Shown piece by piece: positions 51,424 to 63,485 of a stretch of 64,000 nt of DNA (the first letter of the stretch is position 1; every line of letters begins with the position of its first letter). The translations under genes and the position numbers were made by a program. Source of the stretch: Parus major (lineage: Eukaryota > Chordata > Aves > Passeriformes > Paridae); the NCBI RefSeq assembly GCF_001522545.3, contig NC_031768.1, positions 82,803,769 to 82,867,768 on the forward strand, in the 5' to 3' direction. The notes below the pieces were generated by a model that saw nothing but the letters and a program-made list of their open reading frames with translations, did not search any database and was not told the DNA's origin.

Positions 51424-51471
51424 GCCCCAGCTGCTGTTATGACTGGCATGAAAAATATTACTGACAGATTG
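51424..51471 (+). CDS. Candidate 48-bp internal exon, gene not recognised
   Basis: The left boundary is a strong acceptor: a pyrimidine tract (TCTTTTTGCTTTCTC, then TTTTCCCCAG) with no AG for about 28 bases before it. The right boundary is a full consensus donor, TTG then GTAAGT. The 48 bases are open in only one frame, giving APAAVMTGMKNITDRL. The other two frames contain stops. If translated, the exon is exactly 16 codons in phase 0-0, so it could be included or skipped without changing frame. It also has two in-frame ATGs with G at -3, so it could instead hold a start codon. I do not recognise the protein. It could belong to a plus-strand gene starting at the CpG island about 16 kb upstream, or to a long non-coding RNA. 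A chance pairing of good splice sites cannot be excluded. Confidence 0.35.
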
Positions 51472-54400
51472 GTAAGTCTTTTTAAGTTATTATAGTTTAA
51501 TATTTTCAACTTGTTTTGTTTGAATGTTTGTCTTGGATTGTTCTTTTAAGACCGTCATGACTTGCTGTTTAATTCAAACAATGATTTAATTCATTGTAAT
51601 ACAGGCAGAACTTTCAATTGGGGCTTCAAAAATAAATCTTTGCCATTGAAAATGGGTGTTCCTATTGAGGGAAAGCAATTTAACTTTTAAATTTTTTGCA
51701 ACATAACTTGGTTTTAAGTCAATTGAACAAGTCTCTGAGCATGTTGGAGATGTGGCAACAACTTTCTTCAGTGGTGCAGTTCATCCATCATTCCTAAAAC
51801 CCCTCCTTTGTTGTGGCAGAAATATATGTGATTTCAGTGGTATGGTACATACACAGAATATCAAATCTGATGTGTTTTGAAGGAGTTGTCAGTATCAGAG
51901 TGTTTTTCAGGAGCAGGTTCTCTTCCACACCAGTCAAAAGAAAGCCTTCTATCAACTTCTGTGGTGACTGGGTCATTCTGCTTTAAAGTTGACACAAAAA
52001 ATATTCCTGAGTGTTACTGTGGTTAGTTGTTAAACTATTTGTATTATCTCCAATATAAATTTTTCAACTGGAGTTAGCCCTGAAGGATTCAGACATTTAT
52101 CTCCGTACTGTTTTTGCTCTTATGTTTTATGTTGATGTATTGAAAAATAGACAATCAAACTGATATATTATTATTTGACAGAAGCAACCTTTAAAACACT
52201 TAGCTAATAACATATATAATAATAAATGAGAATCCACAAATATATGAACCCAATTATTTCTGCAGGTCGATATAAAGTACAGTATGTTACCATTCCATGC
52301 TACAAAACTAGTTATTTTAAGCTCCTCTTGTACATATAACTTGAGGTATCTGTCATTTCAAGGCATTAATTTAAAAAAAAAAAACAACATGCTTTTTAAG
52401 GAAAATGCATCAAATCAGCTTTCCTATGAATTCTTGATAAAATATTTGCATCAAAAAGCATTATGTGATTTTCCTGTGAAAATGTACTCTCTAGTAAATG
52501 GATTTTATAGAAGCAAAACAGATGCAACACGTTCTACAAAAAACTTGGATCTAGTTCTATGAAATTGGGAAACATTTTTATTTGAAACTTTTATTGTTTT
52601 ATTGACCATTTTAGAGCTCTTTTAGTAGTGAAATTATTGGTGAAGCAAATCAACCAAATCAATGGAGTAAAATTATATACATGTTAAAAAACACACTAAA
52701 ATGAAAAGGAAAGTAACACAGATGTCTTTACTAATGCACACAGAAATGCCATCAGGAAGATGCTTATTTTAACATTTTTTCCATTAAGTTTAACATCTCT
52801 TCAAAAGAAGATTTCAATCTTAAACTCATCTTGAGAAAAGATTATTTTTATACGAAAATATTAAATGTTAACAAGAAGGGGTATTTTTATGTGTTGTCTT
52901 TCTGTTTTTCTAAAAGCAATCATTATGATTGAGCTGCATCACAGAGCTGAATAGAATTTTTTTGTCTTGCGCTGTGTACAGACCTAGAGCTGGCAAGCAT
53001 TTTCCCTTGTGGCAGTCCCAGGTGAGAAGAATCCTATTTTCTATGCTGAGGAGGCAGCTGTAGGAAATGTCACAGTTCATTTTTGGGAAATCACACCACT
53101 GACCAGAAATCAAATCAAGCAGTGAATAATACAGTGTTATTGGCTTGTTCTCTGCCTCTCCAGACTACACTGTGTTTACCTTCATTGTATAGGCAGTGTG
53201 CTACCTATATATGGGGAGTCTGGAAAACAACTTGCAAAAGACTTTGGGAAGGAGCAGAAAATATTTCCAGAATATGAAAGATCCTTTGAAAAACTTGAAA
53301 TTATGTAAGAACATCGCACCTTAATCATGTTGAATAACTTTTAGGATCTGATTAAGAAGGTGTCCGAAACTAGATGCCACAGATCATCTCCCCTAACACT
53401 GTCTTCATCCAGCATAATTTAGAGAAATCTATGACAGAGCCTCATCCCAGTTCTACAACCTCTCCTTGCCAAACTATATTTTTATGATCCATCTGTCTAA
53501 TTAAACTAGAAAGGACCTAGACTGCATCATATACTTTGTCACGCATTGTATACTTCTAATAAACATCCACTATGGCCTGAAGATTATCATAAACCACAAG
53601 CTACTCTAATCTAGAAGCATGGCTGAAATTATCCTATTTTACCACAGAAAATAATTCAGCTGCATGGAGAAATATGCTGTGCAGTTTGGCCTCAGGAGTG
53701 ATTGATCCAGCCATTGATCCATTCTGTAACTATAGAGAGGTACCCATAGGTATGGATTTAGATAAGGGGTCAGAGCCTGATTCTAGCCCTAGCTGTGTCA
53801 AACATTTCTGCTGTAGCTCTGCTCAAATTGTTTTAATGGTATAATTTTGATAAAAAATACTGTAGGGCTCTGCCAATAATTTTGGTGTACCTAGGTAACC
53901 ATTTCAGATTTTATCCCATTAGTTTTCGTAGAGTTGCTATATGCTACTGCTCATGTCAGTTCTTAAAGCAGAAAAAAGGCTATCCCATATGATAAGTTAA
54001 GCCTGGATTCATTTTACTAACATGGAAATCCTAAGTGAGAAGTAAGCTCTTTTCTTAGCTAGTTTTGGCTATTTAGGTTAGCCTAGTAAAAAAAAAAAAC
54101 CTCTCCAGAGGACAATTCATTCTACCTCTGACATGAATGACAGTGGAGTTGTCTCTCCCTCCTCACTGGCATGCAGATAAATAGAATGATTCTGAATACT
54201 TCAACTAGAACTGCTCCCAAACCTGATATGGTGATCTGCTGTTTTTAAGCACATCAGAACATTCATAAATACTTTCTGTTTCTCAATTACTATTTGAACA
54301 TTATTAGCCTTGTACACATTTTTTTTAGGCATTTTTAAGTTCATGTTGGAACAGAAACTTGTGTATTGTCTCAAAATGGATTTACTTGCAAGAATTATAT

Positions 54401-55029
54401 TTATTTCCTCATTTTGTGTAGTCAGTGGCTGTGTTTTCTTCAGATGACTTAACTGAAAAGCACTTTTTGATATCATACTATACTGATTGACCATATGCAA
54501 CATGAAAAAAGAAAAATGAAAGTTTTTCAAACATAACTGATAGAATTTCATCATAGAATATTAGAAAATATTTGCATATAAAGGAAAAACTAAAATTTGT
54601 AACTGTTTTTACTGTGAGGCTTAGGATTTTATAGCCTTTTGTGATATTTTTCAGTAACAGAGGGAACTACTTTTGTGATCTTGACTAGTCCTAGTTTTCC
54701 TATATTAACCTTGGACCATCCAAGTCCAACATTCTGTCTGTTTTTAAATTATTTTATCTGCTAAAGTATATTCTACATCTCTATCTATCATTAACATTTG
54801 CCAATCTTTTATTCAGTTTTTGTCCCTTCGGTGAAAGCCTTGAGCAGTTTCATTGCTAACAATTCAAAATAATAACATTTTAGTGTTGTTAATTCCCAAA
54901 TGAATAAACAGAAACTCAGACACCCAATTAAAAAAAATCAGGTGGGCAGAAACTTCTGGAAAACATCTGTTACCAAGCTATACTTAGCTCAGACTATCTT
55001 CAAAGACAAGTTTGGTTGCTCATTATTTT
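51472..55029. other. AT-rich stretch, possibly intron
   Basis: No gene or transposon recognised. The plus-strand open frame 53083-53277 contains an acceptor-like CTCTGCCTCTCCAG near 53152 but no matching donor or recognisable protein. Minus-strand 54201-54554 (117 codons) is AT-biased and unrecognised. An A run lies at 54090-54101. Confidence 0.45.
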
Positions 55030-55225
55030 GTTTAGGTGAGTTTTGATTATCTTCAGGGATGAAGACACTACGACCAACCTGGCCAAGCTTTTCCAGTGTT
55101 TCATCACTCCAATTATGATTATTTTTTTTCTTATAGTTAATTGAAATTTCTGCAGTTCACCTTGTTGATATTGCCTATTCCTCTTCCACTGTACACCTTT
55201 AGGTAGAATCTGATTCCATTTTCTT
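55030..55225 (-). mobile_element. Degraded CR1 3' fragment
   Basis: Reversed CR1 ORF2-tail blocks are visible in order: TCTTCAGGGATGAAGAC, ACCAACCTGGCCAAGC, TTCCAGTGTTTCATCACTCC, ATTGAAATTTCTGCAGTTCA, CACTGTACACCTTTA and AGAATCTGATTCCATTTTC. They correspond to the end of ORF2. The conserved 3' terminus itself is not evident. Many substitutions and a T-rich insertion make it one of the older pieces here. Confidence 0.72.
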
Positions 55226-57869
55226 TATAAACACAGTGAATACTACTCCCATACTCTACAACCTAGATATCAAAATAGTTTTCAGAAGCAGCTTTGAAAT
55301 GCTTTTTCAAGATGTTCTCTCTTAAAATAAAGAAACACATGCAGAGATTTTATTTATAAGTGGAATGAGGTGATTTTCTGATATATCTTGTGAACAGGAG
55401 TTATAGGTGATGAAAGTATATGAGAGATGATAACCATACACTATTTTAACCTGCTAAAAAAAATAACATTGAAGAATTATCAAGTCAATTTTATGACATA
55501 CAACTTCCTGATTCTCAAGATGACTTTATAAAGTTGCCAACCCTACACAGTGCATTCAGGAAGAAAAATATAATAAATCAGTAAGCAACTCAGAAGAGAC
55601 AGGTTCAGTGTTGTGTGTGCACTTTTAAATTTAAGTTAGTGGTGGAAATAGATTTTATATCCTGCTGCTTCTTTGTTACATCTACAAACACCAGTGGAAA
55701 AAGAGTAGTTGTTAGGAGTGTCTAACATAAAAAATGTGTCTGATGAATGCTGAGTCTTACCCATGAAAAGCAGCTGCAAACAAGTCTCTTGATCAATATA
55801 CGTGAAATAGTGTTTACAGTGCAAATTGGAATAATATATTTTGTAAAATAGACAATACCAGCTTTATCTGGTGCACTTATTGCACTAATTTCAGAGCAAG
55901 GATAGTTGATGTGCAGATGCAAACTGCATTTGGGTAATATGATGGTCTACCACATCACAGTCATTTTTAGGGCAGCGTTCTTTGAGGTAGTGTCTGTGTC
56001 CCAGTTTTCTAGGGCTGAAGTCATCATGAGGGCCCAAGACACATCCTTTGCACTTTGGCAGAGAAGATGCATATGATATTTGAGGTAAATGCTCCTCAAA
56101 TCTAAATCATGATTTCTCTGCTTCTCTCCAGCTAGCTTGAAAGATCAGGGTTATCTAAATATTGTGACATCATAAAAGTTCTCAGGCTGGATATCAGGTA
56201 ATTAATATTTGTCCAGATTCCATTGTCATTTAAAAAAATGGTTAAGTCTCCTGTGTGTTTTAAAAATGCCTTTCTTTTCTGTAAAAAAACTTAAAATGTA
56301 AATATAAATAATACTTATGAGTTTAGGATCTAGTCCAGGGACATTCTATGAAACAGTTAAGTAAACTCTCCTTTCTGCTATATATATGTTTAATTTGAAA
56401 TGGGAATTTAAAATGCTGAGAAGACAATTCAGAGAAAATTAAGATTCAAGCTGCAGTTCAGAATTCTACACACACACCGAGGTTCAGAAAAACTACACAG
56501 TATTTGTCTAATCTCTTCTGAAGTTGATCAATATATGTGAATTACCAAGATAAGACAACCCTTTGCAAGAAAGATATTCTTATGGTTGGAAATCCTGGTT
56601 GACCCTTGTGGTGGTTTTTTTTTTGTGGTGAGTTGTTTTTGTATGGAAGTTTATATTTTCTTTTTTTTTTCCCCTCTCAGCAGATTGCTTAGGAAATCTT
56701 AATTAGGAGTAGAGAATATTGTATTACAGAAATCCTATTTGAATGTAGGGTCTTAGTATCTCATTAAGTAATAAGTTCTCCAGAGGAGACAACCAGTGGG
56801 AACTCAAAGACAAAATTACTTGCCTGAGATTAATAGGATAGAGAAAAGAAGATGCTCAAAACTCCCAAGTCCTAGTCCCAGCTTCTGCTGCCTTTCATGT
56901 TGTTTCACTTTCAGTTGCACAACCAGGAATCTTCATGACTTATGGCTAATACATTGGGGAAAGGTTTGTAAAACAGGCAATGGAATTAGGAACAACCACA
57001 GACTGAAAAGTAAACAGTTTATTGTGGATGGCTTTTGGATATCCAGCAGGAGGTAGGTTTCCACACAATAAGCTTTTAAATAAAATTTGAAATCATCTGC
57101 AAGTCACCATTATTTGTACTCTGTTAATGAGTATAATTTATAAGGCACAATGACACAGCACGAGGGATGTTGCCTAAGGCAGCAACAAGCCTTGAGATGC
57201 TCGAGTAACAAGGTAATTGTGGTGCAGCTCATACAGTGTTTGTGACGACAAATCCTAATCTGCTTTGATTGTCTTGTGTTATGAAAGAACAAAGCTACAT
57301 TGAAATTACAGATCCACAAGCCATTTTGATTTTAAGATTTGTGTGTTCTTTTTACAACATTCTTTCCATAACGTCTTTCATGTCCATTTAAAAGAGCCAC
57401 AAGGATATATTTGCAGTAATAGTTATATTTTTCTCTGTTTAAAAATGTTTGGTGCCTAGTGTTACACCTCTAATATGGATACAAATCCAGGAAAGAGGTT
57501 CTTTTCCTGGTGGCTTATTTTTAAGTCTTCCCCTGTGGTCTTTCTCCACCTAGTGATTTTTGATTTAGAACAGATCTCTGAATAGTGTCCATACTATAAA
57601 AGTATCCCAGAAATCCTAGTCCATTGGTAGCCATGCACAAAAGGATCTGTAATTACAAAGTCCAGATGAGCACTGCTCACTGGCTGGGGTGAAATCCCAA
57701 AATCTGTAAATAAAATCTCTTGTAAACTATAGAAAATTTACTAGTAGCTGGAGAAAAAACATACCATACTCCATTTTTATTTCATTATTTCATCCAGACA
57801 GAGGTAACCACACTACTTTATGGTCAAACCTGAGTTCAAATAAGGTTGCTTAGAAAGAATTTTTAAAGT
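55226..57869. other. AT-rich non-coding stretch, no gene seen
   Basis: No gene or named repeat recognised. Open frames plus 56796-57056 and minus 57110-57319 are unrecognised. A GTTTTTTTTTTGTGGTG stretch near 56615 and a T run near 56661 are low complexity. Confidence 0.5.
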
Positions 57870-58170
57870 CCCTGAGGAGGGAGACAGATCCAAAAACCTT
57901 ACTGAAGACAAGGTAGATGGCAGCCAGTGTTCTCTCCTTAGTAAGATATCCAAACAGTTTTGTCATAGAAGGCAATCACTGGATCAACTCCTGAGTTATC
58001 TTTCACAAATCCTTGCTGACTACTCCAAATCACTTATTCCTTCATGTACACTGAAATGTGACCTCCATGGCTTTTTCAGGGACTGGGGTGAGGCTGACCA
58101 GTTTGTGGTTCCTTCCATTGACTTTGCTTGACCTCTCTTGAAGCTGGGCACAGCATTTGCCTTTGACTTT
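57870..58170 (-). mobile_element. Fossil CR1 reverse-transcriptase segment
   Basis: Read on the minus strand this stretch carries two recognisable parts of the CR1 ORF2 reverse transcriptase. Upstream (about 58110-58065) the frame reads NHKLVSLTPVPEKAME, matching the conserved 'NYRPVSLTSVPGKVME' block. Downstream (57915-57883) it reads YLVFSKVFGSV, matching RT motif A, normally YLDFSKAFDTV. The catalytic aspartate codon is changed to valine (GTC, plus-strand 57907-57909). Between them lie a HGF/K-type region and several disruptions. It is the only piece in the window from the catalytic core rather than the 3' end. It is dead and old, and adjoins an independent CR1 3' end at 58186. Confidence 0.85.
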
Positions 58171-58183
58171 TTTTTTTTTTTTA
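58169..58183. repeat. Poly(T) run between two CR1 pieces
   Basis: Fifteen or so Ts separate the fossil RT segment from the start of the next CR1 3' end. CR1 elements do not normally carry poly(A) tails, so this run may be a slippage product at the junction. Confidence 0.7.
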
Positions 58184-58185
58184 AA

Positions 58186-58400
58186 GTAGAATCATAGAAT
58201 CAATAATGTTGGAAAAGATCTTTATGATCATCAAGTCCAAACATCAAACTAGTACCACCAACAAGCACACCATTAAACCATGTTCTCCATATCCACAGGT
58301 TTTTTTGAACAGTTCCAGGAATGGAATTGCTACCACTTCCCTGGGCAATCTGTTCCAATGCTGTACAATACTCTCTCTAAATTTTTTTTTTCTGATCTCT
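58186..58400 (-). mobile_element. CR1 3'-end fragment adjoining the RT fossil
   Basis: This begins with TAGAATCATAGAATCAATAA, the CR1 terminal octamer pattern in reverse. It is followed by TTGGAAAAGATC, ATGATCATCAAGTCC, CACACCATTAAACCATG, CAGTTCCAGGAATGGAAT, ACCACTTCCCTGGGCAA and TGTTCCAATGCTGTACAA. It is the same broad subtype as the copy at 48.9 kb. Similarity becomes unclear after a T run at about 58382. Confidence 0.9.
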
Positions 58401-58843
58401 ATGAGTGAGATCCTCTTTCTCTCCTCTCACTGGATAGCAAAGCTTCTGTCTCAGGTTAACTTGGTTAAATAACATTTTAATTCTCTTGCTCCCCAAAACT
58501 ACTTTACTGAGGTAAAATAGCTCAAATTTTAATTTTCCAAGTTCCACATCCAAGGAGGTTTTTGTTTCACATTTTTCAAGCTGAATTTTCCCCAAATAGG
58601 TACTGGTATTATTATTACTGTACTTCAACACAGTCACCAGTCAAACTTCTCTTCAGTGAGTTGAATAAGCTACCAAGCTTGAAAGAAAAGACAAGAAGTT
58701 TGAACTTGATTTTTAAATGGCTGTTTTGATGTTCTTAACCTATTTCAAATAACTCTCAATATGTGTAATTTGTATAATTATTTAAATTTATTCTTTAGTT
58801 ATGATGACTTTGCTAGGATGGTATGAAAATCATCCAAAATTGT

Positions 58844-58863
58844 AATTGGTATTAATTGGTATT
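58844..58863. repeat. Two-copy 10-bp tandem (AATTGGTATT)
   Basis: Two perfect adjacent copies of AATTGGTATT are followed by AATC. It is a small local duplication. Confidence 0.7.
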
Positions 58864-61241
58864 AATCAAGAATTTGTACAGACACTAGACAGGCAAGTAT
58901 AAAACGATATCAATTTTACTCTCACATGCTACATTTTAAGTGGTGAAGCATTTTCTCTATGATTTTGTATTCTTAATACCATATGTTTATATCTAGATAA
59001 TCACTAAGATAAGAGGCCTAAAGTACTTAGATGTAATAATGACCTCCTAGTTAAAGAGACCTCTTTGTCTAAATAGGAAAATCAGACAAAATTTGGGAAG
59101 GGAGGGCTGGAATGCCCATTTCTTTCTTAATTTTCAGATGGGAACAAAAAAACCCACCACTTCCTAGAGAGACAATAATTGATTTTACTAACATCATGGA
59201 GGTAGTATCTCAAAGTCTCCTTGATAATGTCTTTGTGCAAAACCACTGACATCACAAAATTAAAAATTCATAAAAATAATCTTTGTGCATTTGGATGTAC
59301 TTTAATACAGAATTGAAAAAAAAAACCAACAACCTAGTCAGTTCTCATCCTGTGTATTTGTAACACTTTAAACAGTTCCATATTGAAAATAGAAAAGCTG
59401 CCTACATACAGACAAAGGATTCATTACTGGGATGAAAACAGAGAAACCTCTTTATTGGTCATTTGCATCACTCCTCACTCGAATTAATGATTTAAAGGAT
59501 CTTACTGGGAGAAAATCTAATGCAAGATTTTTATCAGAGGTAAATGGCAGCACTTTAGCAAGTAATAATTCCAGGCTGATAACAGAGGACTGATTTGTCA
59601 CATATTACTGCCACATGATGAAGGGAGTAATGATAACAATAATGCTACTATGCAACAAGACAAGCATAAGCTATGAATAAAAAACATATTACGTTCCAGT
59701 GAGTTGAGAATGTAAAAGGAGTTCAGTGGACAATATTGAAATACTGTATCTCAGTATGGAGGATTTGAGGGCAGAGCCTCGCAGACAGAAATAATTGATT
59801 GTTAGGAAACAAAGGCCAGGAGGATCGTGATACTTTCTTTTTGATAAAACAGTATAAACTGTTGATTTTTTAAAGACACTGGAAGAACAATTTTTCACTG
59901 CTAAGAGATGTTAGTGAGAAAATTTAAAAAATCTCTTTGATAACTGGCTCTGATAATTGAGTGTATGTGTCTATGTATTCTATTTCTTGCCTATTTCAGT
60001 CAAGCATCTTTAATGCTATTCTATAGCCCTTGCAAGAGAAAATCAGCATGTGATTTCTCTTGGAAGCCAATGGAATCTTTGTCAGGGATTCATGTCAGAA
60101 GACTAAACCCATTTGCTATAAAAATTATCATGGAGTGTTAGTTCCTATGAGTATTAATTGTTCATTGTGCTTATGCTAAATTAGAAACAAAATCTTTCCT
60201 CTTTACCACTTCCTGTCTATGAAAAAACAAGTAATATGATATTTCCAGAAATGAGGTGTAAATCCAGCATCTAGTGAGGCTGATAGAACACATTGACTGT
60301 CATGGTGCTCAGATCTCATTCTGAACAGTTCCAGTGGCTACGTGTAATACAGGGCCTGATTGCAGACAGATATTACATGTCTCACTAATTACTTAAAATG
60401 AAATACACAAGTGGATTTGTGTTTCATGTTGTGTTTCCATTGCACAAGATGAGTGGTGATAAACCACTGCAAAAGGCTTCTGGGAAAGATTAATGCTCTT
60501 TGCAGCATCTGCTGAAATTGGATTTGACTTTGACCACTGCATTTCTGTAAGAAGACATAAACAAACAGAAGCCTAAGAAACTTTGGTGGAGAGATTTTTG
60601 AGACCAAGGCTGTGTTAGAGCATCCTACTTCAAAAAAACAGTACTGTGTAATATTTCAGCTAAATGCAAAGCAGGCTGTGACAATATGTCATAGCATATC
60701 TTGTGTGTCAATTGTTTTCTCCTTTGGGAAGTAGAGCAAAAAGGGAAGTGTTTTGCGTGCCATCTGTTTAATGTGATCCTACATTTGTTCACATATCAAC
60801 CATATGACCAGTCCATGCATGTGCCAGAAGAGATCACTCTTTTCCAATGTTTGCTTGTGCTTTAAAAAGAAGTCTCCCTGCTCTTTAGTAAAGAAGTTTC
60901 TTGGAATAAATGGCATACCTCTCGATTTTATGCCCATTTGTTGGGTCCCTGAATTCATGCCTCTAAATAGGTATCAGGAAGGCAATCTTCTTTCACTGGA
61001 ATGTGTTTCACCTTGCTAAACTAACAACTGAAATATGATTAATCACTTTTCCCTTGGGGTCATTTATTATGAATGGTTCATGTAGTTACTACATAGAGCA
61101 TCTTTCTAGGGTGGTGTGACAAAGTGAATGCTTTTACAAATTGGATTCTTGCTTGGCTGGTGCCTATTCCTATTACCTGTGGGAACCTGCATGGCTGACT
61201 CTTGCAGACTAATATTTTGAGAAACTGTTCTAATATCTCAA

Positions 61242-61287
61242 GAAAACCCCTACCAATGTCGAAAACCCCTACCAATGTCCAAAACCC
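61242..61287. repeat. 19-bp tandem duplication with partial third copy
   Basis: GAAAACCCCTACCAATGTC occurs at 61242-61260 and again, identically, at 61261-61279. A partial third copy (CAAAACCCA) follows. The identity of the two full copies indicates a recent duplication. It leads into an A/C-rich tract to about 61370. Confidence 0.88.
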
Positions 61288-61370
61288 ACCAAAAAATCCT
61301 TGAACAAACAAAAAGCAAACAGAAAACAAACAAACAATGCCCCCCAAAACAAACCAAAAACATACAACAC
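61288..61370. repeat. A/C-rich low-complexity tract
   Basis: The sequence is dominated by CAAA, AAAC and CCCC blocks with few Gs and Ts, including AACAAACAAACAATGCCCCCC. Its strand asymmetry is strong, with purine A on the plus strand. No element end is recognisable. Confidence 0.65.
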
Positions 61371-63278
61371 TGCAAAATCCTCAGCAACCAAAAGTTTCTG
61401 TAGTATCTGCCAGTCTCAAAACAACCTCCCTACCCACTGCAGTTTATATTTGCAAAATATAAGATGGTATAATCAAAAAATTGATGCAATGTAGTCTCTG
61501 TAGAAGTTTTGGTTTTTTTGGAGTGCTGCTTAAAAACATTTTCTAATATAGAACACTTTAATGTGAAGCATGACTGTCAAAGGAAAATATTTTATTTTAT
61601 GGGCAAAGAAGAAGATGGAATTACTTCTGTCTCTAAGACATCACAATAGACAAGAAACATGCATACATGCAAAACCAGTCTATTTAAACCAAATTTCATC
61701 TAACTCTAAGAAGTTGTCTTTCCATCTGATATGATGTGTCCATTGTGATAAGACAAATCTTGAGAATCACTGCATTAAACAGATATATTTTCTGTATATT
61801 TTTTTCTTGCAACCCCTTTTTACTTTTGAATCATTATCTTCTCAACTTCTATTTTTGCTGTTGTAATAAATTGTCTCAGTCATAAAACCTCTGAATATTT
61901 CATTCAAATGTGCTGAAGGAGACTTGCATAGAACCAACTGGGAGTAGTGCACCAAGCTGGATCGTAGCAAAGTGGTAAAATGAAAACTTCTGGGAAAGTT
62001 TTTTCTTTCTAAATAGTCTTTCCATGGCCACATTATTGTAACTGTTTAAAATGTCTTCTTTTTTCAGGCAGTCACTAAAACACAAATTCCAGTGCTGTGG
62101 CCTTCATTCTGAAGTAAATCAGTTTTTGACTGAGGGGAATGAAAAAAAAATCAATGTTGGGGGGAAAAGTGTGAAAAAATATTAAAATTATGCCTCTAAA
62201 ACCACTTATATTTGTACTCCCCCCCAAAAAATTTTCATATAAACAAATTCATTTCTCCTTGCTATTTTAACTGCAAGTCTGAAATGTTGTATTAACTGGA
62301 GTAATTTTAGAACATAATATATGTCCTTTTAGTTTACCATGACCTTATGTAGACTGTATTTAATTTTTTTTTAAAAACATCCTTATAACAGCATTTAAAG
62401 GTCTTTAGTAATAGCAAACAGAAATATTCATGCCCCTAATGTTGTTAAAATAAAGCAAAGATACATGTCAAATATCACATCACATCATATTTTGTATTTA
62501 AAAACCTGATTTCACCTCTTCCTTTGAAATGGAGTGTCTTATTAGGGTGGATTCTCAGGCATGCTGAACTGAAGATGCTTTAGGTCACACTGAGGAGCTG
62601 ATTTGCTGTGAGCAGCAGTGGTGCAAATGCAAGTTTATGTTGAATTAGCACAAAGCAACGTCAGTCTGTGCAGAGAAGTGTTACCTCTAATAATTACCCA
62701 ATGTGACAGGAAATAAGTACAATCTAAAAGCATTTGTAGTGAAACTCAGAAATATGTTAAAAGTTTACTCAGCATGAAAAAAAGAAGGATTAAAAATATC
62801 CCACTGATTTCAGATCCCAGTAGAAGTCTAAAATAGATGAGGCTTCCCCTTAACACAGACTTTCATTTTTCCCAAGAACCCACATCAAACACATTGAAGA
62901 ATGCAGGCTTCCAAGATCCAATATGAACTTAAGTAGGTTGGTTAGGGATGCTTTGCAATGCAAAATCAAGCTTCCTCCTGGGGATTTGGCATGTTTTCTT
63001 GCAAAAAGGATCTTTTCAGTTAGAAATCTCTAAATAAATCACTGTCCCTTGAAAATTCTTCTGCATGAATATCTTTGCAATTAGTTTACCACCCCTACTT
63101 TTATAGCCTGATTATATCAGTATTTCTGCAAAAAAAGTGATATGTGAGGTCCAAAATGAATGTTTTTTCTCTGATTTTTATAATTACTTGGGATAGATAT
63201 TGGAACATGTCATATGTGAAAATATGTCACCTGTGCAAAAAGTGGATGCAGTGTCACAAGTATAAATTATAGGGGAAT

Positions 63279-63485
63279 AATTCTTTCCCTGGATCTTCTG
63301 GATCTGCTCCTGCCCTCAAAACCCAGGGTGCTGCTGCTCTTCTTTGCTGGCTCATTCCTCAAGACTTTTCTGTAGACTTGTTACATGGTCAATCCTCAGA
63401 CTCTAATATTTGGGAATGAGAGGTTATCAATTCTCCTCCATGCAGAACTTTGCATTTGTCAAGGTCATATGGGACTGGTCAAATT
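63279..63485 (-). mobile_element. Degraded CR1 ORF2 fragment
   Basis: A reversed, diverged CR1 segment from the part upstream of the 3' tail. CCCTGGATCTTCTGG, CTTTGCTGGCTCATTCC and CAGAACTTTGCATTTGTCAA match in order. Read on the minus strand, the last block gives DLDKCKVLHG, corresponding to the CR1 'FNKAKCKVLHLG' motif. The conserved 3' end is not present. Age is high and edges are approximate. Confidence 0.7.

Larger units (their letters stand above)
58401..63278. other. AT-rich non-coding stretch, no gene seen
   Basis: No gene recognised. It holds a doubled AATTGGTATT at 58844-58863 and a doubled 19-mer with A/C-rich tail at 61242-61370. Open frames, including minus 61078-61347 across the 19-mer repeat, have no known domain. 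Confidence 0.5.

Noticed and set aside
53083..53277. Possible exon starting at an acceptor-like site near 53,152
   Set aside because: The pyrimidine tract is moderate, there is no good donor at the other end and the peptide is unrecognised.
56885..56965. Possible exon after TTTCACTTTCAG near 56,900
   Set aside because: The only nearby donor (GTTTGT) is weak and the frame has no recognisable content.
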